64,000 nt of DNA from Aeromonas rivipollensis (GTDB lineage Bacteria; Pseudomonadota; Gammaproteobacteria; Enterobacterales; Aeromonadaceae). Below the pieces are notes generated by a model. It had not been told where the DNA came from, ran no database searches, and saw only the letters and a list, made by a program, of their open reading frames with translations. A program made the translations under genes and the position numbers. The stretch spans positions 1 to 64,000 of the forward strand of contig NZ_JAAILA010000003.1 in assembly GCF_010974825.1 (NCBI RefSeq), written 5' to 3'. Positions 53,783 to 62,971 of this stretch are shown in pieces; within the stretch, counting starts at the first letter, position 1; each line of letters starts with the position of its first letter.

Positions 53783-54730
53783 TCAGCCGATTGCATGCCA
53801 GCCCGATGCCAGGGCGCATACCTCGGCCGACAGGCCACGGTTGGACTCCACCAGATCGCTGCACAGGGCCCGCAATGGACGGGGGATCCGGCTCGGCTCC
53901 CAGGGGCGAGCGCCCTGCAGAGGGGCGGCATAGGCCTCCTTGATGGGAGCCAGGTCCCGGGGCAGCCACCAGCTGGCCGGGCGTCCCAGCCGCTGGGCCA
54001 ATACCAGGACCCTGTCGACCCCTGCCGGGTCCAGTGCTGTGAGGTGACTCCAGAGGGTCTGGGGCGGCAAGGCGGCAATCAGGGGTTGCAGGGCGCCGGG
54101 ATCCTGGGCAGGAAGCCAGACCAGCAAGGCGTCGTCCGGGAGGCTCAGCTCGGCGAAGACGCCGACGGAGTCGGTGCTGATCACCCGCTGGATCTCCCCC
54201 TCGCCCCAGAGGATCTTGCCAAGCCCCGCCAGGGTGCGGGCGGGTAACGCCACCTCTCCCAGAGTGTGCAACCAGGGGGCCGCATCGAGCAGGGTACCGC
54301 CGCTGAAGAACAGGCTGAACGGGCGGGCGGCCCGCAGGCGCAGCGGCAGATCGCTGCACAGCCGTATCCCCTTGTCTTCAAAGTTGATCTGCTCGACCGG
54401 ACTGAAGCTCGCCTCCCCCTTGCGATAGAGTGCCGCCAGCACCCGCTCGTTGACCCGCTCCCCCAGTTGCCAACCCTGGGCATGGAGCCACTCCTCGGGT
54501 TCGGGGGGAGCACAGGCCAGCTCGGCCAGCATCAGCTCGCGGGTGAGATAGCGCCGTCCGGCCGGGGTCAGCTCATAGCGGTGATTGCCAAGGGGGAGCA
54601 GCAGCTGATTGTCCCTGAGCATGCCGATGAGGGGCTGCCATTGACGACCGCGGATAACCTGGGGCGCCTCGTCCAGCAACTGCTGAGCCAGCGCTCGCCA
54701 CTCGGGGTGACTGAAATCGATCACACGCAT
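53783..54730 (-). CDS. Hypothetical protein, possible winged helix plus toprim-like domain
   Basis: A 315-aa soluble protein. Residues about 5-70 look like a winged helix (WRALAQQLLDEAP ... YELTPAGRRYL). The second half (about 165-300) has VISTDSVGVFAEL, ALLVWLPAQDPGAL, TALDPAGVDRVLVLAQRLG and ASWWLPRD, an order reminiscent of the DUF2220 toprim part of Wadjet JetD proteins. No JetABC genes are nearby, so it would be a solitary relative. The metal-binding residues of the toprim fold are only partly apparent. I chose the Met at 54730 (MRVIDFSH). Confidence 0.6.
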   Translation of the reverse strand: MRVIDFSHPEWRALAQQLLDEAPQVIRGRQWQPLIGMLRDNQLLLPLGNHRYELTPAGRRYLTRELMLAELACAPPEPEEWLHAQGWQLGERVNERVLAALYRKGEASFSPVEQINFEDKGIRLCSDLPLRLRAARPFSLFFSGGTLLDAAPWLHTLGEVALPARTLAGLGKILWGEGEIQRVISTDSVGVFAELSLPDDALLVWLPAQDPGALQPLIAALPPQTLWSHLTALDPAGVDRVLVLAQRLGRPASWWLPRDLAPIKEAYAAPLQGARPWEPSRIPRPLRALCSDLVESNRGLSAEVCALASGWHAIG

Positions 54731-54865
54731 CCTTCCCTGTCGGCAGACCATCTTTCAACGAATTGAATAATCTAGCGATTTACGACTAAGGAGCCAAGGG
54801 TAGAAAAGAGACAACGTGACCTGGCGCAGGGCCAAACGGCGGAGGGAATAAGGTGAAAGGCAGAT

Positions 54866-54899
54866 AAAACAAAACGGCCAAGCAAGCTTGGCCGTTTAT
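54866..54899 (-). terminator. Terminator of the porin gene
   Basis: The stem AAACGGCCAAGC / GCTTGGCCGTTT is followed on the minus strand by UUUUGUUUU. Confidence 0.92.
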
Positions 54900-54924
54900 C
54901 AACTAAATCCGTACTAAGACTGGA

Positions 54925-55968
54925 TTAGAAGTTGTATTGCAGGGCAACAGTGAACTCGTCGTCCATGTCATCGATACCCTGGATCTTGTACTCGGTGTAC
55001 GCCTTCAGCTTGGAAGTGAAGTTGTACTGAACACCCAGCAGGGTTTCGTCAACCATGTCTTCGTAGGAAGAACCGGCAGAGTTGTCCTTGCCTTCCTTGA
55101 AGTTGTAGCCAGCCAGGAAGGTCCAGGCATCAACGTTGTAGGAAGCAGCCAGCTCGTAGCCACGACCTTCACCCTTGTAACCGGTGGTGTCGTTCTTCAG
55201 GTCGCCTTCGGTGTAGACACCGGCGAAGTAGAAGCCGTTGATGGCGTAGTGTGCGCCCAGGGCCCACTCGGACTTGTCACCAGTGTTGGTGCTGGTGGTG
55301 CTTTCCAGGTCGGAGTAAGCGTAACCGCCGTTCAGGCCCAGACCGAAGTCGAAGTCATAACCGATGGCAGCTGCGTAGCCGTAGTTACGCTTCAGGTCCG
55401 GGAATACGGTAGTGACGGTTTGGCCACCCATGTCAGAAACCTTGACGGCTTCGTCGTCGTTGGTCTGGTAGGACACTTTGCCCTTGAAACCACCGTAGGT
55501 GTTGGAGTAGATGATCTGGCCTTCTTGACGACCGTCGTAGAAGTTACCGTAATCACCCCACTCGTTGAAGATATCGGTCGGCTCCAGCACATCGTAGAAC
55601 GCGGTGTCGGTCTGGCCGAAGATGATCTTGCCGTACTGGGTACCGTCGAAGCCAACCCAGATGTGACGGGAGTTGAACTTGTTGTCGGAGTTTTCGGCGG
55701 AAACCTGCCACTCGGTCTTGGCAATACCGGACCAGGTGTTGTTCAGCGCAACTTTACCGGACCAGCCCAGACGGGAGGAACCGATCAGCTCGGCATCACC
55801 AGCGTTGCTGGCAGTGATGGGGCTGGCGTCGTCAGCGTCAGCATAGTAGTTAGCCTGAACACGGCCGTAGATATCAAAGGAGGTACCGTCTTTGTCATAA
55901 ACCACTGCGGCGTTAGCGGCAGATGCGAACAGAGCCGGGATAGCGATAGCCAGAATTGTCTTTTTCAT
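54925..55968 (-). CDS. General porin (OmpU/OmpF-like)
   Basis: A 347-aa outer-membrane porin with a Sec signal (MKKTILAIAIPALFASAANA, cut before AVVYDKDG). The beta-barrel pattern of alternating aromatic/hydrophobic residues is clear: SFDIYGRVQANYY, RLGWSGKVAL, FDFGLGLNGGYAYSD, TFLAGYNFKEG, ending in QYNF with a terminal Phe, the BAM recognition residue. The L3-loop region includes EPTDIFNEWGDYGNFYDGR. I chose the Met at 55968. Highly expressed codons are used throughout. Single gene. Confidence 0.93.
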   Translation of the reverse strand: MKKTILAIAIPALFASAANAAVVYDKDGTSFDIYGRVQANYYADADDASPITASNAGDAELIGSSRLGWSGKVALNNTWSGIAKTEWQVSAENSDNKFNSRHIWVGFDGTQYGKIIFGQTDTAFYDVLEPTDIFNEWGDYGNFYDGRQEGQIIYSNTYGGFKGKVSYQTNDDEAVKVSDMGGQTVTTVFPDLKRNYGYAAAIGYDFDFGLGLNGGYAYSDLESTTSTNTGDKSEWALGAHYAINGFYFAGVYTEGDLKNDTTGYKGEGRGYELAASYNVDAWTFLAGYNFKEGKDNSAGSSYEDMVDETLLGVQYNFTSKLKAYTEYKIQGIDDMDDEFTVALQYNF

Positions 55969-56353
55969 AGTTGTTTCCAATGCCTACTGTAATTAAACAC
56001 TAAGTCCTTGTTATTCCCTGTGTTAGCGATGTTCTTTGCATCACTATGCCGCCGAGACTATCACCGGGTTTTCCGATCCGCAACGAAAAAACTTGGAACT
56101 TTTTGAGAAAACCATAGTCATAGGAAAAAAATTGTGAGCTGAATCTCATATTGTTTGCCCTCTCAGGGAAAACGTTTACAGCGATACGCGCTGCCTGAAA
56201 CGCCCTTTTTTGGTGGTTTATTGCACTCACAATCCACCCCATGACATAAGTGCGGATCCCGGCCCATAACCCCTGCCTCGCCTTGCCTCGACCCAGGCCG
56301 CCTGTTGCGGGTATCCTGTGGCCATTCATTCCAGACACGGTCACGCCCCATTC
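55969..56353. other. Intergenic region between porin and dinG
   Basis: No gene seen in 385 bases. It must hold the divergent porin and dinG promoters. The 56060-56160 part is AT-rich with A runs, but I cannot assign a specific box. Confidence 0.5.
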
Positions 56354-58441
56354 ATGCTATCGACTCGCCTCAAAGCCACCATTCGCAATACCTATCGACA
56401 GATTGCCGATGGTTTACCCGGTTTTGTGCCGCGCAAGGAGCAGAATTTTCTGGTGGCCGAAATCGCCAAGACCCTCACCGGAGAGTATGAAAAGAGTCGC
56501 CGCATCCTGGTGGCCGAGGCGGGCACCGGCATCGGCAAGTCCCTCTCCTATGCCCAGGGTGCCATCCCGGTGGCGCGGCTCACCCAGAAGAAGCTGGTGA
56601 TCTCCACCGCCACCGTCGCCCTGCAGGAGCAGCTGATCCACAAGGACCTGCCCTTCTACCATCGCCACAGCGAGCTGCCGTTTCGCTTCATGCTGGTCAA
56701 GGGGCGCCAGCGTTACTGCTGCGAACATCTGCTTGAACAAGCGGCAAGCGGCGCCGATATGGCCAATTTCGAACTCGACTTTTTTTTGCAAAATACGGGC
56801 AGCTTAAGCAAGCACAAGCCGTCAGATTCTGACAAGGAGCGCTATCAGGCGCTGTGGCAGGCCTACACCGAGGGGAAGTGGGACGGGGACAGGGACAACT
56901 GGCCCAAGCCGATTCCAGATCTGTGCTGGGATCGCATCGCCGCCGATCGCCACAGCTGCAACAAGGCGCTGAGCCACCACCAGCACTGCCCCTTCCACCG
57001 TGCCAGGAATGGCATGGACGCCGCCGATGTGCTGGTGGTCAACCATGCCCTGCTGCTCTCTGACCTCACCATGGGCGGCGGCATCATATTGCCGCCACCG
57101 GACGAGTGTATCTATGTGCTGGATGAGGCTCACCACCTGCCGACCATAGCCCGGGATCACGGCGCCGCCTCCGCCAGCATCAAGGGGTCCCGCCGCTGGC
57201 TGGAAAAGCTGGTGCAGAGCGCCGGCAAGCTGGCCAGGGCGCTGAACAAGGAGAGCCTGCTCGACCCCCAACTCAAGCTGCAGGATGCCCTGGCCTCCCT
57301 GCAACCGGATCTCAAGGCGCTGGAGCAGTGGCTCGCCGGCAACGATCAGCTGTTTGGCACCGAGCAGCACCACAGGTTTGCCGAGGGGGTGCTGCCCGAT
57401 CCCCTGCCCATGCTGGCGGAGAACCTGAAGGAGGCGAGCAAGAAGGCGCTGCGGGCGCTGGACAGGATGCAGGGCGCCATCGGCGAAGCGCTCAAAGACG
57501 GCGAAATCCGTCGCAAGGAGGCCGAGCCCCTGCTGGCGGAGAGCGGTTTTCACCTGCAGCGGCTGGAGAGTTTCTGCGCCCTGTGGGAGATGCTGAGTCG
57601 CCACGTGCCGACGGGCAAGACACCGCTGGCCCGCTGGATGGCCAGGAGCGAGGATGGGGACATCTGGCTGCACGCCTCCCCCATAGAGGTGGGTTATCTG
57701 CTGGAGGAGTGGCTCTGGTCTAGGTGCCTGGGCGCCGTGCTGGTCTCGGCCACCCTCACCGCCCTCTCCTCCTTCAGCTATTTCCGCCACCAGGTGGGGC
57801 TCAAGGAGCATGACGGCACCCGCTATCTGCGGCTGCGCTCTCCTTTCGAGTACCACAAGGCCGAGCTCTATCTGCCAAAGATGACCCATGAACCCAGCGC
57901 CCCCGGCTTTACCCAGGAGCTGGTCGATACCCTGCCCCGGCTGCTGGCGGGCAAGGAGGCGAGCCTGGTGCTCTTCTCCTCCTACCGGCAGATGAACGAG
58001 GTGGCGGTGGGGCTGCGGGCCAAGGGGCTCTCCCTGCTGGTGCAGGGGGAAGCGTCGCGCAACGCCCTGCTGACCTTGCACAAACAGAGGTGCGACGGCG
58101 GCCAGGCCAGCATCCTCTTTGGCACCGGCAGCTTCTCCGAGGGGCTGGACCTGCCCGGCCACTACCTCACCAACCTGGTGATCACCAAGCTCCCCTTCGC
58201 GGTGCCGAACTCCCCGGTGGAGGAGGCGACCGCCGAGTGGGTCGAGAAACGGGGTGGCAACCCCTTCCTGCAGCTGACGGTGCCAGAAGCGTCCCGAAAA
58301 CTCATTCAGGCCTGTGGCCGTCTGATCCGCAAGGAGGCCGATCGGGGCCGCGTTACTATTCTCGATCGGCGCCTGCTGACCAAACGCTACGGCAAGGGCT
58401 TGCTCGACGCCCTCCCCCCCTTCACCCGGCGTATCGAGTGA
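56354..58441 (+). CDS. dinG: ATP-dependent DNA helicase DinG
   Basis: A 695-aa XPD-like 5'-3' helicase (E. coli DinG 716 aa) acting on R-loops and forks. Walker A is AEAGTGIGKSLSYAQGAIP (about 56-74), the DEAH box LDEAHHLP (about 256). The four iron-sulfur cysteines are at GRQRYCCEHL (about 119), DLCWD and SCNKALSHHQHCPFHRAR (about 195-220). Motif VI near the end is QACGRLIRKEADRG. I chose the Met at 56354 (MLSTRLKATIR). Confidence 0.95.
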   Translation: MLSTRLKATIRNTYRQIADGLPGFVPRKEQNFLVAEIAKTLTGEYEKSRRILVAEAGTGIGKSLSYAQGAIPVARLTQKKLVISTATVALQEQLIHKDLPFYHRHSELPFRFMLVKGRQRYCCEHLLEQAASGADMANFELDFFLQNTGSLSKHKPSDSDKERYQALWQAYTEGKWDGDRDNWPKPIPDLCWDRIAADRHSCNKALSHHQHCPFHRARNGMDAADVLVVNHALLLSDLTMGGGIILPPPDECIYVLDEAHHLPTIARDHGAASASIKGSRRWLEKLVQSAGKLARALNKESLLDPQLKLQDALASLQPDLKALEQWLAGNDQLFGTEQHHRFAEGVLPDPLPMLAENLKEASKKALRALDRMQGAIGEALKDGEIRRKEAEPLLAESGFHLQRLESFCALWEMLSRHVPTGKTPLARWMARSEDGDIWLHASPIEVGYLLEEWLWSRCLGAVLVSATLTALSSFSYFRHQVGLKEHDGTRYLRLRSPFEYHKAELYLPKMTHEPSAPGFTQELVDTLPRLLAGKEASLVLFSSYRQMNEVAVGLRAKGLSLLVQGEASRNALLTLHKQRCDGGQASILFGTGSFSEGLDLPGHYLTNLVITKLPFAVPNSPVEEATAEWVEKRGGNPFLQLTVPEASRKLIQACGRLIRKEADRGRVTILDRRLLTKRYGKGLLDALPPFTRRIE

Positions 58442-58585
58442 GCCATGCCGGGTTTATTTGACAGATAAGTCAGCAAGCTGCCTGCCGGGCGGCGCCACAA
58501 ACGGCTATTGCCGCTCTGGGGCAAACCTGTAAAAATGAGCCCCTATTTTTCAGTGGGCAATCGCCTGACTGTTCAAGGAGATGAA

Positions 58586-59245
58586 ATGAAACTGACTGTT
58601 CTGGTGCCGGCTCTGGCTGGTCTGTTGTGGGCAGGTAGCGCCCTGGCTGATAGCCAACTGGAAATACACAATCCCTATGTAGTGCAGTTGATCGATGGCG
58701 AGTCCATCAATCCCAAGCTGCTGGAGAAGACCAGCAGCTTCCCCATCAGTGCCGGCAAGCACCAGCTGGTGGTGGCCTTCGAGGGCAACTACTCCAACCG
58801 CAACGACATCAAGCTGGTGACCGCCGAGCCTCTGGTGATCAACTTCACCGCCGCCGACAACCAGACCCTGGTGCTGGATTTCAAGAAGCCGCGCAACGAA
58901 GACGAAGCCAAGGCATTCGTGAAAGAGCAGAAAGTCGTTCTCAAGGACAAGGTCAGCGGTCAGGCCCTGGCCAGCGAGCAGTTCGTCATGCCGAAAGTGG
59001 GTGGCTTCCAGCTGACCCGTGACTACCAGCAGGAGCTGCTCAAGATGGGCAAGGCCTTCAACCAGCCAGCGACCGTTGCCGTCTCCACCGCTGCCGTGAT
59101 GGCCGCCGCCAGCGCGCCGGTCGAAGTGGCGCCGAGCAAAGCCCAGAGCAATCCGGAAGCCCTGACCCAGCTGCAAAACTGGTACAACAAGGCGGATGCG
59201 GAAACCCGCAAAGCCTTCCAGATCTGGGTGATCCAGCAGCAATAA
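58586..59245 (+). CDS. YccT/DUF2057 family exported protein
   Basis: A 219-aa periplasmic protein with a Sec signal (MKLTVLVPALAGLLWAGSALA). The DUF2057 pattern is visible: LEIHNPYVVQLIDG, then SFPISAGKHQLVVAFEGNY and NETLVLDFKKPRN-like QTLVLDFKKPRN. Function unknown. The start at 58586 follows AAGGAG; an ATG at 58581 is out of frame. Confidence 0.88.
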   Translation: MKLTVLVPALAGLLWAGSALADSQLEIHNPYVVQLIDGESINPKLLEKTSSFPISAGKHQLVVAFEGNYSNRNDIKLVTAEPLVINFTAADNQTLVLDFKKPRNEDEAKAFVKEQKVVLKDKVSGQALASEQFVMPKVGGFQLTRDYQQELLKMGKAFNQPATVAVSTAAVMAAASAPVEVAPSKAQSNPEALTQLQNWYNKADAETRKAFQIWVIQQQ

Positions 59246-59269
59246 GGCGCAGCGCGTCGCTTTATGCAT

Positions 59270-59295
59270 AGAGGGGAGCCTGGCTCCCCTTTTTC
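59270..59295 (+). terminator. Terminator after the YccT-like gene
   Basis: The stem AGGGGAGCC / GGCTCCCCT is followed by TTTTT. Confidence 0.85.
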
Positions 59296-59317
59296 ATATC
59301 AGTTCAGGCCTATTGCC

Positions 59318-60214
59318 ATGTCCCTGCGCATCTTCTATCACCCCCATTACTCCTCCCTGACGCTGCCCGAGCGCCACCGCTTTCCCCTGGCCAAGTACCA
59401 GGCGCTCCACCAGATCCTGGCAACACTGGGCTATCCGCTGGCAGAGGCACCCGCCGCGAGCCGCCAGCAGATAACCCGGGTCCACGACGCCGACTATGTG
59501 GCGGCGGCCCTTGCCGGCACCCTGGATGACGGCGCCATCCGCAGACTCGGCTTTCCCTGGTCACCCATGCTGATTGAACGCACCCTGCGCTCGGTCGGGG
59601 CCACCATCGCCGCCAGCCGCCACGCCCTCGAGCAGGGCTGCGGCCTGCAGGTCTCCGGCGGCTATCATCACGCCCACAGGGACTTTGGCAGCGGCTTCTG
59701 CCTGTTCAACGATCTGGTGATAGCGGCCCGGGCCTGCCTGGACGAGGGGCGCTGCGAGCGGGTGCTGATAGTGGATCTCGATGTCCATCAAGGGGATGGC
59801 AGCGCCGCCCTGTGCGCGGGGAGCCGGGACATCATCACCCTCTCCCTGCATGGCGAGCACAACTTCCCCCGCGACAAACCGGCCTCCCATCTGGACTTTG
59901 CCCTGCCAAGCGGCATGGAGGACGACGCCTACCTCGAGACCCTGACCCAGGCGCTGTCACTGGCGCTGCGCCTCTACCGCCCCGACCTCATCCTCTACCA
60001 GGCCGGGGTCGACGTGCACCAGGCCGATGAGCTCGGCTATCTCTCCCTGAGCGACGCCGGGGTGCGCCAGCGGGACGCCATGGTGTTTGACTGTGCGATA
60101 AGCCACGGCCTGCCCATCGCCGCCGTACCGGGAGGCGGTTATCGGCGCGACTGGCGGCAGTTGATCCCGCTGCACCTCTCCCTGTTCGAAGAGGCGAAAA
60201 AGCGCTACGGCTAG
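59318..60214 (+). CDS. Histone deacetylase superfamily hydrolase
   Basis: A 298-aa zinc-dependent amidohydrolase of the HDAC/acetoin-utilisation family. The active-site pair of histidines is in GGYHHAH (about 128-134), with DFGSGFCLFND after. The metal ligands are in VDLDVHQGDG (about 157-166) and the Asp in QAGVDVHQADELG (about 229-241). The substrate is probably an acetylated small molecule or protein. The start at 59318 begins the fold (MSLRIFYHP). Confidence 0.92.
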   Translation: MSLRIFYHPHYSSLTLPERHRFPLAKYQALHQILATLGYPLAEAPAASRQQITRVHDADYVAAALAGTLDDGAIRRLGFPWSPMLIERTLRSVGATIAASRHALEQGCGLQVSGGYHHAHRDFGSGFCLFNDLVIAARACLDEGRCERVLIVDLDVHQGDGSAALCAGSRDIITLSLHGEHNFPRDKPASHLDFALPSGMEDDAYLETLTQALSLALRLYRPDLILYQAGVDVHQADELGYLSLSDAGVRQRDAMVFDCAISHGLPIAAVPGGGYRRDWRQLIPLHLSLFEEAKKRYG

Positions 60215-60248
60215 CGCCCCTTTCCCCCTCGCCAGTCTCTGATAACAA

Positions 60249-60278
60249 CAAGGCGGCCCCGGGGCCGCCTCTTCTTAT
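60249..60278. terminator. Terminator between the HDAC-like and MFS genes
   Basis: The stem AGGCGGCCCC / GGGGCCGCCT is followed by CTTCTT. It lies between convergent genes. Confidence 0.75.
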
Positions 60279-60373
60279 ATAGGGCACAGCTGCGTTTTGC
60301 AGCGCCTGTCACCAGAGACAGGACAGGGCGTCATGCATGGCTCTCGACGCTCTTTTCTATCAGACACTCGCCA

Positions 60374-61522
60374 TCAGGCATGTGCCACCGGGGTCGGATG
60401 CTCACCCACGGGGCGCAGCAGCATCAGCAGATAGATGAAGGACACGCTGGCGATCATGATAAACAGCAACTTGTCCGAGTAGTGCTGCATCAAGAGCGAG
60501 GTATAGGCCGGGCCGAGCAGGCTGCCTATGGTGTAGCTCAGCAGCAGCGCCTGATTCATCGCTACCAACTGATGCTGCTCGACCTTCTCGCAGGCCCAGG
60601 CCATGGCCACCGGATAGAGGGTAAAACCGGCGGCGCCCAGGATGAAGAGCGCCGGACCCATCGCCAGGTTGCCAAGCATTGCCAAGGCGCCCAGGATGAC
60701 CACCAGCACCTGCAGCCGCAGTACAGGCAAGCGACCGAACCGATCCGCCAGACGGCCCACCGGCCACTGCCCCAGGATGCCGGCGCTCACCATGACCGCC
60801 ATCCAGTAGCCGATACCGGCATCACTCACCCCCTGATGGTTCAGGTAGAGCGGCATCAGGCCATAGAGCGACCCCAACACTATGCCGGAGATGATGCAGC
60901 CATTGACCCCAAGGCGCGCCTGACGCAGGCGCAGCATGGGCCACACCCGGGTTGCCCCCTGCTGCTCGCCCTGCTCGTTGACAATGCGGGTAAACAGCAG
61001 CGGCAGGATGGCGGCCAGTACCAGGCCAGTCACCCAGGGCAGCACATCCATCAGACCGGTCGGCAGCGTGCTGACCAGCAGTTGCCCGAGCACAGTCCCC
61101 ATGTAATAGACCATCATGTAGGCGGCGAGCAGGCGCCCCCGGTTGCGCGCGTTGCCGCTGCACATCAGTGCACTCTCAACCACCACCCAGATCATGGCGC
61201 AGCCGATGCCGGCGATGAATCGCCAGATAAGCCAGCTCCAGAACCCCAGGGTGAGCCCAAGCCCGACACAGGCTGCGGCGAAGAGCGCAGAAGCCAGGTA
61301 GTAGCTGCGGTTGAACCCGGCGCCTTTGATCAGCGCCCCCGCCAGCAAAGTCCCCAGCAGGTTGCCGCAAAAATAGGCGGAGCCGACCATGCCCACCTGC
61401 CAGGTCGGCAGCTTGTCATGGGCGAGCCAGAGCGGCACCAGGGTATTCAACACTGCTATGGCCAGGGTCAACAGCAGCAGGCCACAGAGCAATAACTGCA
61501 CTGGCCGGGAGTATGTGGTCAT
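60374..61522 (-). CDS. MFS transporter, YcaD-like
   Basis: A 382-aa inner-membrane transporter with 12 predicted helices, same length as E. coli YcaD. Typical parts: [34 protein letters not shown], and the loop-8 motif [13 protein letters not shown] (about 275). The substrate is unknown. The Met at 61522 ([11 protein letters not shown]) is chosen over one 8 codons upstream. Single gene between terminators. Confidence 0.9.
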   Translation of the reverse strand: MTTYSRPVQLLLCGLLLLTLAIAVLNTLVPLWLAHDKLPTWQVGMVGSAYFCGNLLGTLLAGALIKGAGFNRSYYLASALFAAACVGLGLTLGFWSWLIWRFIAGIGCAMIWVVVESALMCSGNARNRGRLLAAYMMVYYMGTVLGQLLVSTLPTGLMDVLPWVTGLVLAAILPLLFTRIVNEQGEQQGATRVWPMLRLRQARLGVNGCIISGIVLGSLYGLMPLYLNHQGVSDAGIGYWMAVMVSAGILGQWPVGRLADRFGRLPVLRLQVLVVILGALAMLGNLAMGPALFILGAAGFTLYPVAMAWACEKVEQHQLVAMNQALLLSYTIGSLLGPAYTSLLMQHYSDKLLFIMIASVSFIYLLMLLRPVGEHPTPVAHA

Positions 61523-61642
61523 GGATAAAACCCTGGGGAGAGGCAAAATGCGAGCGCATCATGCCACCGCCAATGCCATTGTCAATCGGCACTGAACGAG
61601 CCACAGCCAGGTTTTGCCCCGACCCGGCCATTGGCGTCATAA

Positions 61643-61677
61643 CAGAAGAGGCGACCCTGGGGTCGCCTCTTCGTTAT
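61643..61677. terminator. Bidirectional terminator next to ylqF
   Basis: The 12-bp stem GAAGAGGCGACC / GGTCGCCTCTTC, 18 bases past the ylqF stop. Confidence 0.85.
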
Positions 61678-61694
61678 AGCTGCCACAACATCGG

Positions 61695-62645
61695 CTATTT
61701 CTGACGTTTTTTGGCGTACTTGCGACGGGCCCGCGCCTGGCGCTCCTCTTCCCGCTCCGCCTTCTCCTTGGCCTTCTCCTCAGCCTCTTCTGCCGCCAGT
61801 ATGATCTCGGCGCTCACCATCTCAGGGGTCTCCAGGGAGATGCGCCCCAGCATACCTGAGCGGAACTCGTTGACCAGGATCTCGGAGGCCTTGTGCAGAT
61901 CCGCCAGGCCGCCCTTGCGCACGAAGGCGCGCTGACGGGCGATCATCTCCAGCAGCTCGATCTCGGTCTCGGGCAGATCGGTTATCTGGTAGCGAGCCTT
62001 GATGCGCTCGGGGTAGGCCTTGATGAAGTAGTCGGCGGCAAACATGGCGATGTCGGCGTAGTCAAAAACGGTGTCCTTGATGGCCGCGGTGATGGCCAGC
62101 CGGTAGCCGCAGGAGGGCGGGTTGAGCTTGGGCCAGAGGAACCCCGGGGTATCGGTCAGGATGACGTTGTTGTCCAGCTTGATCCGCTGCTGGGACTTGG
62201 TCACCCCCGCCTCGTTGCCGGTCCGGGCTATGATGCGCCCCGCCAGGGTGTTGATCAGGGTGGACTTGCCCACGTTGGGGATGCCCATGATCATGGCCCG
62301 CACCCCGCGCAGATCGAAGTTGCGCTCCGGCAGCATCTCGTGGCACAGGGTCAGCAGTGCCTTGATCTTCTCCGGCTCCTGCTGGGTCAGGGGCAACGCC
62401 TTGATCCCCTTCTCTTGTTCCATGTGCGCCACCCACAGCTCGGTGATCGCCGGATCGGCCAGATCCGCCTTGTTCAGCACCTTGATCACCGGGGTATCCC
62501 CACGCAGCTCGGGCACCAGGGGGTTCTCGCTGGAGAAGGGGATGCGGGCATCGAGCATCTCGATGATGACATCGACCTGGGGCATGACCTCGGCAATTTC
62601 TTTGCGGGCCTTGTGCATGTGGCCGGGGAACCAGTTGATGGACAT
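61695..62645 (-). CDS. ylqF: Ribosome biogenesis GTPase YlqF/RbgA
   Basis: A 316-aa circularly permuted GTPase with motif order G4 (NKADL, about 60), then G1 (GIPNVGKST, about 122-130), then G3 (DTPG, about 170), as in RbgA, which matures the large ribosomal subunit (family knowledge). N-terminal WFPGHMHKARKEI is typical. The C-terminal tail is a charged AEEAEEKAKEKAEREEERQ-type helix. The Met at 62645 (MSINWFPGH) is chosen. Confidence 0.92.
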   Translation of the reverse strand: MSINWFPGHMHKARKEIAEVMPQVDVIIEMLDARIPFSSENPLVPELRGDTPVIKVLNKADLADPAITELWVAHMEQEKGIKALPLTQQEPEKIKALLTLCHEMLPERNFDLRGVRAMIMGIPNVGKSTLINTLAGRIIARTGNEAGVTKSQQRIKLDNNVILTDTPGFLWPKLNPPSCGYRLAITAAIKDTVFDYADIAMFAADYFIKAYPERIKARYQITDLPETEIELLEMIARQRAFVRKGGLADLHKASEILVNEFRSGMLGRISLETPEMVSAEIILAAEEAEEKAKEKAEREEERQARARRKYAKKRQK

Positions 62646-62971
62646 ATCCGTTACTCTCTCATTGGGGATGCGGGCTCCCGCTGGGGGCTGCGGGCGCCTG
62701 GTGATGCGCCAAACCGCTGGCACTCATCGCAAGGGGGCGCATTTTACCTGCTGCGGCCCCGATTTGACAGGCCATTGTGGCCACAGGCGTGCACGGCCGC
62801 GGCGCCGGTGCCACCGCAACTGCCTGGGGCAGAAGGGCAGACAGCAATCAATAAGTGGTTGATACAACATAACATTTATACGGTGCCTTCACCGTATTGT
62901 CATCCAGACTCACTAAAAGTGTCATCTGCCCCCTCTAGGCTGCGCTCAGGTTTTACAAGGAGCGAACCCCA
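62646..62971. other. Intergenic region upstream of the phosphatase, with Pho-box-like array
   Basis: No gene seen. It holds the divergent promoters of ylqF and the phosphatase; a Pho-box-like site is at 62897-62925. Confidence 0.5.
62897..62925 (+). promoter_or_regulatory. Pho-box-like half-site array
   Basis: TTGTCAT (62897), ACTCACT (62908) and GTGTCAT (62919) recur at 11-base spacing, with two good matches to the CTGTCAT half-site and one weak. It ends 46 bases before the phosphatase start. Confidence 0.5.
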
